Of a stretch of DNA of 64,000 nt, positions 1 through 7,902 are shown piece after piece. The translations under genes were made by a program, and so were the position numbers. The notes beneath the pieces are model-generated. The model had not been told where the DNA came from. It was given only the letters and a program-made list of their open reading frames with translations, and did not search any database. This DNA comes from QYOJ01 sp043806735 (GTDB lineage: Bacteria > Bacteroidota > Bacteroidia > Bacteroidales > FEN-979): the NCBI GenBank assembly GCA_043806735.1, contig JAZDGR010000178.1, positions 1 to 64,000 on the forward strand. The letters are read 5' to 3'. Each line of letters starts with the position of its first letter. The first letter of the stretch is position 1.

Positions 1-1
1 C

Positions 2-73
2 TGTAAATTTGTCGATCCTGAAAATCCAAAGCAATTGATTGAGCTCTTGCAGAATGAAGCAAAAGTGATTTAA
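2..73 (+). CDS. etfB: Electron transfer flavoprotein beta subunit, C-terminal end (partial)
   Basis: The window opens inside a reading frame whose last 23 residues (starting CKFVDPENP) end at a TAA, 36 bases before the start of etfA. The order etfB-etfA and the tight spacing make EtfB the natural reading; the tail alone is too short to prove it. EtfB pairs with EtfA to form the soluble FAD/AMP flavoprotein that takes electrons from acyl-CoA dehydrogenases. The call rests mainly on gene context. Confidence 0.7.
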   Translation, partial: CKFVDPENPKQLIELLQNEAKVI

Positions 74-109
74 CCCCTGTAATTTATTGTAACTAAAATA
101 TTTCAAGAT

Positions 110-1081
110 ATGTCAGTATTAGCTTTTGTCGAAAATTGGGATGGAAAATTCAAGAAACTTACATTCGAACTCGTTTCCTATGCATCAAAAGTTGCGGAAA
201 TGTTGAATACTTCAACCATTGCGCTTTCGATTGGGCAAGTAGAAACAGCTGAACTGGAAAAACTGGGAAAATACGGGGCTAAGAAAATAATTAATATCGA
301 CAACCCAGAATTAAAAATACTTGATAACCAGGCGTATGCTACAGTAATCTCAGGCGTTGCCGTGAAAGAAAGTGCTAAAGTGTTGGTTCTTTCACACAAC
401 AATATAGGGAAAGCATTGGCGCCCAGACTGTCGGTAAAATTAAAAGCTGGCATTGGCTCAGGAGTTAGCAAACTTCCCTTCAATATTAACCCTTTTACTG
501 TTTACAAAAAGGTCTATTCCGGAAGGGCTTTTGCGGATCTTGTGATCAAAACTGAAATCAAAATCCTGACTCTGTCACAAAATTCTTTTGAAGTGATCGA
601 AACCCCGAATGCAGCAACCGTCGAAAATATTTCGGTCCAGATAGATGGCAACCTGTTGAAAACCCGGGTTAAAGATGTTCAAAAGCAAACCGGAAAATTA
701 CTCCTCACCGATGCCGAGATTGTGGTTTCCGGAGGTCGTGGTATGAAATCCGCTGATAATTGGGGCCCCCTTGTCGAACTGGCCAAGCTTTTAGGCGGAG
801 CAACCGCTTGTTCCCGTCCAGTTTCCGACGAAGGTTGGCGCCCCCACGAAGAACATACCGGCCAAACCGGGAAAATCATCGCACCGAATTTGTACTTTGC
901 ATTTGGAATATCCGGTGCAACACAACATATTGCCGGCGTTAGTTCTTCCAAATATATTGTTGCGGTCAATATCGATAAAGATGCCCCGGTTTTTGAAGCT
1001 GCTCAATACGGGATTGTGGGTGATGCTTTAAAAGTTCTTCCGAAACTTGTGGATGCTGTCAAAGAGCTAAAATCCAAATAG
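110..1081 (+). CDS. etfA: Electron transfer flavoprotein alpha subunit
   Basis: 323 residues, the normal EtfA length. The C-terminal FAD-binding domain is clear: SRPVSDEGW at about residues 235-243, GQTGKIIAP at about 253, and GISGATQHIAG at about 265, followed by the family's IVAVNIDKDAPVF and YGIVGD segments. EtfA binds the redox-active FAD and hands electrons from acyl-CoA dehydrogenases to a membrane acceptor. The downstream genes supply both partners: an acyl-CoA dehydrogenase and a membrane Fe-S/CCG oxidoreductase, all on one strand with gaps of 2-33 bases, so this is an operon. No lesion is seen. Confidence 0.96.
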   Translation: MSVLAFVENWDGKFKKLTFELVSYASKVAEMLNTSTIALSIGQVETAELEKLGKYGAKKIINIDNPELKILDNQAYATVISGVAVKESAKVLVLSHNNIGKALAPRLSVKLKAGIGSGVSKLPFNINPFTVYKKVYSGRAFADLVIKTEIKILTLSQNSFEVIETPNAATVENISVQIDGNLLKTRVKDVQKQTGKLLLTDAEIVVSGGRGMKSADNWGPLVELAKLLGGATACSRPVSDEGWRPHEEHTGQTGKIIAPNLYFAFGISGATQHIAGVSSSKYIVAVNIDKDAPVFEAAQYGIVGDALKVLPKLVDAVKELKSK

Positions 1082-1083
1082 GG

Positions 1084-2403
1084 ATGGTCAGGCAAGTGGT
1101 TTTTACCTTTACCCTGCTGGTCGCAATCGGGGTTTTCCTTTTTACCATCACCCGTATTATCCACTATTTCAGGTACACAAAAGCCAATTTCCCAGTCCGG
1201 AATATTCCTAAACGGTTTCTTCTGATGTTAAAAGTAGCATTCGGGCAGACCAAGATTTTCCGGATGCCTGCGATCGGATTTCTGCATGCCATGGTTTTCT
1301 GGGGCTTCTGCGTGATTCTTCTGGGGAGCATCGAAATGATCATCGATGGTCTTTCCGGCACGGAAAAAATATTGAAGTCCCTTGGTATAGTCTATGATTT
1401 GATCATGGCTTCCGGAGATGTTTTCGCATTACTTGTTGCTGTTTCCATTGTGGTGTTTCTGGTACGACGCGTTTGCATGCACATCCGGAGATTCGAAGGG
1501 ATAGAGATGAAACAAATCTCCCACATTGATGCCAATATAGCGCTTACCCTGATACTTATCCTGATGCTTTCCTTGCTGGGGATGAATATCAGCTACCTGG
1601 AATACAAAAAACTGGCGGGGGAAGCTGTATATGGGAGTTACCCGGTGAGTTTCTGGTTGACAACGCTTTTTTCAGGACTGTCCAAAGAAACGCTGTTCGT
1701 GGTTTATGAAACCAACTGGTGGGTACATATTCTGCTGATCTTTGTTTTTGCGAATATCCTTCCTTATTCAAAGCATTTCCATGTCTTATTGTCAGTGCCA
1801 AATGTGTTTCTTTCCAGGTTGGAGGCACTCGGGAAATTGCCAAATATGGATCATGTCACGAGGGAAATAAAGTTGATGCTGGATCCAAACGCAACTTTTT
1901 CGACTGCAACTAAACAGGTGCCTTCCGAACGATTTGGGGTGAAAGATGTGGAAGACATTAGCTGGAAGAACTATTTCGATGCGCTGGCTTGTACCGAATG
2001 CGGTCGATGCACATCCGTTTGCCCGGCCAATCTCACCGGGAAAAAACTTTCCCCGCGAAAAATCATGATGGATATACGGGCACGGATGAAAGAAAAAGGC
2101 CCCGGTCTGGTAAAAAATGGAATTGAATTCACCGATCAGAAAGCCTTGCTCAGGGATTACATTACGATTGAAGAACTTTGGGCCTGCACTACCTGTAATG
2201 CTTGTGCCCAGGAGTGTCCGATCAATATCAACCACCCCACGCTGATTATCGACATGAGGCGGTACCTTGTCATGGAAGAAGCCTATGCCCCCGGGGAGAT
2301 CAAAAGTATGTTCAGCAACATTGAGAATAACGGCGCCCCCTGGCAATATTCACCTGAAGATCGGTTGCAATGGGCGGCAAACATTGAAATCAATGTGAAT
2401 TAA
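1084..2403 (+). CDS. Membrane Fe-S oxidoreductase, NarI-like plus ferredoxin part (EtfAB:quinone oxidoreductase-type)
   Basis: 439 residues. The N-terminal half has about five hydrophobic spans (near residues 5-25, 65-90, 105-127, 150-166 and 208-230), resembling the haem-b NarI/HdrE-like membrane domain. The C-terminal part has two 4Fe-4S motifs, CTECGRCTSVCP at about 303 and CTTCNACAQECP at about 368. This matches the N-terminal two thirds of the membrane-bound DUF224-type oxidoreductases thought to move electrons from Etf to menaquinone. In many bacteria that protein is one chain of about 700 residues; here the CCG part is the next gene, three bases downstream. The membrane-quinone role is inferred from the family and the etf/acyl-CoA dehydrogenase neighbours. 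Confidence 0.85.
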   Translation: MVRQVVFTFTLLVAIGVFLFTITRIIHYFRYTKANFPVRNIPKRFLLMLKVAFGQTKIFRMPAIGFLHAMVFWGFCVILLGSIEMIIDGLSGTEKILKSLGIVYDLIMASGDVFALLVAVSIVVFLVRRVCMHIRRFEGIEMKQISHIDANIALTLILILMLSLLGMNISYLEYKKLAGEAVYGSYPVSFWLTTLFSGLSKETLFVVYETNWWVHILLIFVFANILPYSKHFHVLLSVPNVFLSRLEALGKLPNMDHVTREIKLMLDPNATFSTATKQVPSERFGVKDVEDISWKNYFDALACTECGRCTSVCPANLTGKKLSPRKIMMDIRARMKEKGPGLVKNGIEFTDQKALLRDYITIEELWACTTCNACAQECPININHPTLIIDMRRYLVMEEAYAPGEIKSMFSNIENNGAPWQYSPEDRLQWAANIEINVN

Positions 2404-2406
2404 AGA

Positions 2407-3201
2407 ATGGGAACCAGACGGTTGCAAATACCTGTAATGGCAGACTTTGTCGCCCGTGGAGAGAAACCTGAATATTTGTTTTGGGTGGGTTGTGCAGGTG
2501 CGTTTGATGACAGATACCGGAAAGTAGCCGCCTCGTTTGCCAAGATTCTCTCGTACCTCGAAGTCAGTTATGCCGTGCTTGGCAAGGAGGAATCCTGTAC
2601 GGGTGATCCTGCCCGTCGGGCCGGCAACGAAATGCTTTATCAGATGCAGGCGTTGCAAAATATTGAGTTATTCAAATCATACGGCATTACAAAGATCCTT
2701 ACAATATGTCCTCACTGCTATAACATTTTTAAAAACGAATATCCTGATCTGGGCGGAATTTATGAAGTAATTAACTATCTGGAGTTTCTTGACTATTTTA
2801 TTCAAATTGGCAGACTGAAAACCGAACCTGCTGTTTTTAGAAACGTGGTGGTTACGTATCATGACCCGTGTTACCTAGGAAGAGCTAACGATGTTTACAA
2901 TGAGCCCCGTAGAATCCTTCGGGGATTGACTGCAAAAGTAGTGGAGATGGAACACCACAGGAGTTCTGCTCTTTGCTGTGGTGCGGGGGGAGGCCAGTAT
3001 TTTAAGGAAGCTGAAAAAGGGACTAAAGAGGTCTATATGGAACGCACGGAAGAAGCATTGAAAACCGGAGCTTCTGTGGTTGCGACCGCATGTCCGTTTT
3101 GTATGACAATGCTTACTGACGGACTGAAATACAAACACAAAGAAGAGGAAGTGAAGAACCTGGACATAGCAGAGATGATTGTCCAGTCATTGAATTTATA
3201 G
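2407..3201 (+). CDS. CCG-domain (heterodisulfide reductase subunit B-like) Fe-S protein
   Basis: 264 residues with two cysteine-rich CCG-type halves. The first has WVGCAG, a degenerate ESCTGDPARR and ICPHC. The second has DPCYLGR, the canonical CCGAGGG and CPFCM. In HdrB such repeats ligate a non-cubane 4Fe-4S cluster. There is no membrane span, so the protein probably docks on the product of the preceding gene; together they total 703 residues, about the size of the fused one-chain enzymes. Within the etf operon its likely job is to accept electrons from reduced Etf. The family is certain; the physiological partner is inferred. Confidence 0.87.
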   Translation: MGTRRLQIPVMADFVARGEKPEYLFWVGCAGAFDDRYRKVAASFAKILSYLEVSYAVLGKEESCTGDPARRAGNEMLYQMQALQNIELFKSYGITKILTICPHCYNIFKNEYPDLGGIYEVINYLEFLDYFIQIGRLKTEPAVFRNVVVTYHDPCYLGRANDVYNEPRRILRGLTAKVVEMEHHRSSALCCGAGGGQYFKEAEKGTKEVYMERTEEALKTGASVVATACPFCMTMLTDGLKYKHKEEEVKNLDIAEMIVQSLNL

Positions 3202-3234
3202 CAAATACAATCAGTTATAAACAAATCAGAGACA

Positions 3235-5019
3235 ATGGACAATAGAAAAGCGTTAAAAAGCGGGGAGTTTCTCGTAGAAGAAGTCGATGAAAATGATGTT
3301 TTTATTCCTGAGGAATTTTCAGAGGAACAGAGGATGATTGCCCAGACGATCAAAGACTTCCTGGTTGCTGAATTATATCCCAACCTCGATCAGATCGATT
3401 CTCCGGATATCAACCTGATGAAAACCATATTAAAAAAATCAGGGGAACTGGGCCTTATGGGGATTGCTTTGCCGGAGGAATACAATGGCTTCGGACAAAA
3501 CTTTGTCACCCAGATGCTTGCTGCTGAAGTGGTTGGAGCAGGGTATTCCTTTTCAGTTGCTTTTATGGCTCATTGTGGGATTGGTACTTTGCCCATCATG
3601 TATTATGGGAATGAGGATCAGCGTCAAAGGTACGTGACAAAGCTTGCCACAGGAGAGTTGCTGGGGGCGTACTGCCTTACTGAACCGGGTGCCGGAAGCG
3701 ATGCCAATTCAGGTAAGACAAATGCGAAACTCTCCGAAGACGGAAAGTTTTATATTTTAAATGGCCAGAAGATGTGGATCACTAATGCAAACTTTGCGGA
3801 TGTCCAGACAGTTTTTGCCAAGATTGATAATGACCGTGTTTTAAGTGCCTTCATTGTAGAACGAAATTACCCGGGAGTCGTGGTCTCTCCTGATGAGAAA
3901 AAGATGGGTATCAAAGGTTCTTCAACGGCGCAGATCTTTTATAACGATGTAAAGGTCCCGGTTGAAAACCTCATCGGGAAAAGGGGAGAGGGCTTCCGGG
4001 TGGCATTGAGTATTCTCCATATGGGTCGGATCAAATTGGGGGCCAATGTCCTGGGAGCGGCAAAAAAGGCCATCAATGACTCTGTTCAATATGCCAACGA
4101 GAGAAAGCAGTTTGGCGTTCTGATTTCGACTTTTGGTGCAATAAAGCACAAGTTGGCCGAGCAGGTGATCCGAACTTTTGCGCTGGAATCCTCCATTTAC
4201 CGGGTCAGTAAAGATATCGATCTGTTGATTAAGCAAAATAAAGCAACAGGTCAGGATAAAGGGAGAGCTGCCATTGAAGGGATCAGCCACTATGCAGTCG
4301 AAGCTGCTATTTTGAAGGTTTATGGATCGGAAGTTCTTGACTTTGTAATTGACGAAGCGGTACAGATTCATGGCGGCATGGGGTACTCTGCCGAAATGGC
4401 AGTTGAGCGCGGATATCGTGATTCAAGAATAAACCGGATTTTTGAAGGAACAAATGAAATTAACCGTTTGCTGGTTGTCGATACCGCCATGAAACGTGCC
4501 ATGAAGGGTGATTTTAACCTATTCGGTAAAGCTGAGGAGATGATGACCCATTTGGAGGAGGTTGTAGAAAAAGGCTCACCGGATGAAGAATATTTCGACA
4601 GAAAGATGAGAACCCTGCGGAATTGTAAGAAGGCAATACTCCTGGCTATCCACGGTGCGTCCGGCAGTTTTGGCCGAACCCTGGTTCAGGAGCAGGAGAT
4701 TCTCAACAACATCTCGGATATGATCATAGAGTTGTATGTCGCTGAGTCCACCGCACTGAGAGTTAAAAAAATAGAGACCATGAAAGGATCAGAGGCAGCC
4801 TTCATTTACAGAAATATCCTCGATGTTCTGGTTTATGATTCGTCCGACAGAATCAGGAAAGCGGGACTTGATGCCATCCATTCATTTGCATCCGGTGAGC
4901 AAGCGGAAAGGCTCATTACCGCTGTGAATTCCCTTACCGAAATGAGTGGGGTTAATGTGAAAGAGGCGAGGCGGCGAATTGCAGCCAGACTAATTGAAGA
5001 AAACGAATATAAATTTTAA
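3235..5019 (+). CDS. Acyl-CoA dehydrogenase family protein (long form)
   Basis: 594 residues. It has the acyl-CoA dehydrogenase core: the flavin-site motif CLTEPGAGSDANS near residues 145-157, KMWITNA near 180, and the C-terminal RIFEGTNEINR near 401-411, which holds the usual catalytic glutamate (about 403). After the core comes a further helical domain of about 160 residues, as in VLCAD/ACAD9-type and many Bacteroidota enzymes. It would oxidise an acyl-CoA to the 2-enoyl-CoA, reducing the Etf encoded just upstream. The chain length preferred cannot be read from sequence. It is the last gene of the operon and converges on clpC 11 bases away. Confidence 0.94.
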   Translation: MDNRKALKSGEFLVEEVDENDVFIPEEFSEEQRMIAQTIKDFLVAELYPNLDQIDSPDINLMKTILKKSGELGLMGIALPEEYNGFGQNFVTQMLAAEVVGAGYSFSVAFMAHCGIGTLPIMYYGNEDQRQRYVTKLATGELLGAYCLTEPGAGSDANSGKTNAKLSEDGKFYILNGQKMWITNANFADVQTVFAKIDNDRVLSAFIVERNYPGVVVSPDEKKMGIKGSSTAQIFYNDVKVPVENLIGKRGEGFRVALSILHMGRIKLGANVLGAAKKAINDSVQYANERKQFGVLISTFGAIKHKLAEQVIRTFALESSIYRVSKDIDLLIKQNKATGQDKGRAAIEGISHYAVEAAILKVYGSEVLDFVIDEAVQIHGGMGYSAEMAVERGYRDSRINRIFEGTNEINRLLVVDTAMKRAMKGDFNLFGKAEEMMTHLEEVVEKGSPDEEYFDRKMRTLRNCKKAILLAIHGASGSFGRTLVQEQEILNNISDMIIELYVAESTALRVKKIETMKGSEAAFIYRNILDVLVYDSSDRIRKAGLDAIHSFASGEQAERLITAVNSLTEMSGVNVKEARRRIAARLIEENEYKF

Positions 5020-5030
5020 TGATAGAAGAG

Positions 5031-7598
5031 TTATTGAACCGTTTCTGATTCAGGGGTCTTTTCCTGTTTTTGCTTAGGAGTTGCAATATTTACGGTGATG
5101 TGATCTTGGTCTTTATCGTATCCTATCGTAATCAGATCATTCAATTTCAGTTTTGTCTTGATGATCTCTTCTGCCAGCTCATCTTCAACATACTTTTGGA
5201 TAGCCCGCTTAAGGGGGCGGGCTCCAAACTGGGCATCCCATCCTTTCTCTGCAATGAAATCTTTCGCTTCCGGCGTGATCTCAATCGTATATCCCAACGC
5301 TTTTACACGATCATAAAGCTGCTTCAGTTCGATGTCGATAATCTTATGGATATCTTCGCGTTCGAGAGCGTTGAAGATGACCACATCATCGATGCGGTTC
5401 AAAAACTCGGGAGCAAACGCTTTTTTTAATGCATTCTCGATTACGCTGCGGTTATGCTCATCAGTAGAGGCTTGGCGGGCCGAAGTTGAAAATCCCACTC
5501 CCTGACCAAAATCTTTCAGCTGGCGAGAACCGATGTTGGATGTCATGATTACAATGGTATTCTTGAAATCTACCCTACGCCCGAAACTATCGGTTAACAC
5601 TCCATCGTCAAGTACCTGAAGCAGGAGGTGAAATATATCCGGGTGGGCTTTTTCGATTTCGTCGAGCAAGACAATAGAGTAGGGGCGGCGGCGTATCTTT
5701 TCGGTCAGCTGACCTCCCTCTTCGTATCCGACATACCCCGGAGGCGCTCCGATTAAACGGGACACCGCAAACTTTTCCATGTATTCACTCATGTCAATCC
5801 GAACCAGTGCTTCTTCGGTATCAAAAAGATACCTGGCTAGCACCTTGGCAAGATGCGTCTTGCCAACTCCGGTGGGCCCAAGGAAAATAAAGGTCCCAAT
5901 GGGTTTGTTTGGATCTTTAAGGCCTGCACGGTTGCGGCGGATGGCTTTGACGACTTTCCTGATCGCCTCTTCCTGACCGATTATAGAGAGTTCCAGCTCC
6001 TCTTCCATGTGAATCAGCCGCTCTCCTTCGTTACGCGCAATTCGTTTGACGGGGATGCCTGTCATCATGGCTACAACCTCAGCTACATTCTCTTCGGCTA
6101 CAGTCTGGCGGTTAATTTTAGCCTGTTCCTCCCATTTTCGTTTTTCCCTTTCAAGGCTCTCCTGCAATTTTCGTTCGGTATCACGCAGATCTGCAGCCTC
6201 CTCAAACTTCTGACTATTGATCGCGTTGACCTTTTGTTTCCTTGTCTCTTCAATTCGGTTTTCAATGTCGATGATCTCCTGAGGAACATTGATATTTGAG
6301 ATATGCACCCTGGCCCCGGCCTCATCGAGCGCATCAATAGCTTTGTCGGGAAGATACCGGTCAGAGATGTACCGGTTTGTCAGTGTAACACATGCCTGAA
6401 TAGCATCATCCGTGTATTTCACCAGGTGATGATCTTCATATTTCTCCTTGATATTATTTAAAATTTCAATGGTCTCTTCTGCAGAAGTCGGGTCAACCAG
6501 CACCTTCTGGAACCTGCGTTCCAACGCTCCGTCTTTCTCAATATACTGACGGTATTCATCAAGCGTAGTAGCCCCAATGCACTGGAGTTCACCCCGGGAG
6601 AGTGCCGGTTTGAACATGTTGGAAGCATCCAGGGATCCGGATGCATTCCCCGCTCCCACAATGGTGTGGATCTCATCAATAAAAAGGATGATATTTGGAT
6701 TTTTCTCCAGTTCATTTAACACCGCTTTCATACGTTCCTCAAACTGCCCACGGTATTTTGTCCCGGCAACAAGGGAGGCAAGGTCCAGTGAAACTATCCG
6801 TTTGTTGAACAGGGCTCTCGAAACCCTGCGGTTGACAATCCGAAGCGCAAGTCCTTCTGCTATAGCAGATTTACCGACACCAGGTTCCCCAATCAAAATG
6901 GGATTGTTCTTCTTTCTGCGACTCAGGATCTGAGCGATGCGCTGTAGCTCCCTTTCTCTTCCGACAACTGGATCCAGCCGGTCTTCCTCTGCTGCACGGG
7001 TGATATCCCTTCCGAAGTTGTCAAGAACAGGTGTTTTTGATTTCGATTCGGAAGGCCTTTTGGGTGAATTGGTAAAACTTTTTCCGCTCTCTTCAGGTTC
7101 CTCTTCATCGTCATCTTTCGGAAGGATATCCTGAGGTTCAAAGGGTTCTTCCTCCTTTACGTTAGTAAGGATGGATTTCAATTCTTCAGATACGGCTCTA
7201 TAGTTTATTCCATATCCATAGAATGTCTTTGTCACCAGGTTGTTTTCGTCTTTGAGAATGGCCAGCAGGAGATGCTCGGTCCCAATCAACTCGCTGTTGA
7301 AAAGTTTTGCTTCCAGGTAGGTGATCTTTAGGGCTCTTTCAGCTTGTTTTATCAGTGGAATGTTGTCCCCCGTTACCGTTTTCTCGGTTTGATTTGCAAC
7401 GGCAGTCTCAATTCTTTTTCGGATCTCCACCAGATTCAACCCAAGGTTCCGCAGAATCTTGATAGCCAAGCCTTCGCCTTCGCGGATGATTCCCAGCAAG
7501 AGATGCTCCAGGCCAATATAATTATTTCCCAACCTGTGCGCTTCTTCTCGGCTATATATCAATACGTCTTTGACGCGTTGTGAAAATTTTGCTTCCAT
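5031..7598 (-). CDS. clpC: ATP-dependent Clp protease ATP-binding subunit ClpC
   Basis: 855 residues, class I Clp/Hsp100 unfoldase. Two Clp N repeats occupy about residues 1-145. AAA-1 has Walker A GEPGVGKSA, and a UVR-type segment (KFEEAADLRDTERKL) lies in the middle region near 460-485. AAA-2 has Walker A GPTGVGKTH and Walker B VLLDEIEKAHP. The UVR segment and the lack of a long coiled-coil M domain identify ClpC rather than ClpB. A VGF tripeptide in the second AAA domain fits the ClpP-docking loop, so it probably feeds substrates to ClpP. clpS lies 10 kb away in this window and aat 25 kb away, giving an N-degron route. Transcription probably starts from TACATTTG at 7663-7670. Confidence 0.96.
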   Translation of the reverse strand: MEAKFSQRVKDVLIYSREEAHRLGNNYIGLEHLLLGIIREGEGLAIKILRNLGLNLVEIRKRIETAVANQTEKTVTGDNIPLIKQAERALKITYLEAKLFNSELIGTEHLLLAILKDENNLVTKTFYGYGINYRAVSEELKSILTNVKEEEPFEPQDILPKDDDEEEPEESGKSFTNSPKRPSESKSKTPVLDNFGRDITRAAEEDRLDPVVGRERELQRIAQILSRRKKNNPILIGEPGVGKSAIAEGLALRIVNRRVSRALFNKRIVSLDLASLVAGTKYRGQFEERMKAVLNELEKNPNIILFIDEIHTIVGAGNASGSLDASNMFKPALSRGELQCIGATTLDEYRQYIEKDGALERRFQKVLVDPTSAEETIEILNNIKEKYEDHHLVKYTDDAIQACVTLTNRYISDRYLPDKAIDALDEAGARVHISNINVPQEIIDIENRIEETRKQKVNAINSQKFEEAADLRDTERKLQESLEREKRKWEEQAKINRQTVAEENVAEVVAMMTGIPVKRIARNEGERLIHMEEELELSIIGQEEAIRKVVKAIRRNRAGLKDPNKPIGTFIFLGPTGVGKTHLAKVLARYLFDTEEALVRIDMSEYMEKFAVSRLIGAPPGYVGYEEGGQLTEKIRRRPYSIVLLDEIEKAHPDIFHLLLQVLDDGVLTDSFGRRVDFKNTIVIMTSNIGSRQLKDFGQGVGFSTSARQASTDEHNRSVIENALKKAFAPEFLNRIDDVVIFNALEREDIHKIIDIELKQLYDRVKALGYTIEITPEAKDFIAEKGWDAQFGARPLKRAIQKYVEDELAEEIIKTKLKLNDLITIGYDKDQDHITVNIATPKQKQEKTPESETVQ

Positions 7599-7902
7599 AA
7601 TATTGTTCAGAATCTTCTACGTGTATTAACGATTTCGATTCACTTTTATTTAGTCTGTGCTTCAAATGTACAAAAATCAAACCATCATCCTAAACCTGAA
7701 AAAATGGCTGATCTTTCAAAAATACGATCGAATTCGGAAGGAACTATCGGGAACCTCAATAATTATCAACATTTTCCTGTTCATAATCAGCAAAAAAAGA
7801 TTATCCGGTATCATGGTTTTCTCAATTAAAATTGGTACCTTCGTAGTGTTAGAATTGATTTCATATCTTCATGATTATCAGATATTTAATTTGTAAATAT
7901 AC
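7599..7902. other. Intergenic region between divergent clpC and gyrA
   Basis: 304 AT-rich bases between two divergently transcribed housekeeping genes. It holds the clpC promoter element on the minus strand and, near 7885-7892 on the plus strand, only an imperfect TTAATTTG that could serve gyrA. The 79-residue open frame in it has no recognisable features and a start inside the presumed clpC promoter, so I do not call it a gene. Confidence 0.6.
7663..7670 (-). promoter_or_regulatory. Bacteroidota -7 promoter element for clpC
   Basis: TACATTTG on the minus strand matches the phylum consensus TAnnTTTG and lies 65 bases upstream of the clpC ATG. No convincing -33 TTTG is seen at the expected spacing, so strength is uncertain. 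Confidence 0.55.

Noticed and set aside
7657..7896. 79-residue ORF between clpC and gyrA
   Set aside because: It overlaps the clpC promoter element, is AT-driven in composition and has no recognisable feature.
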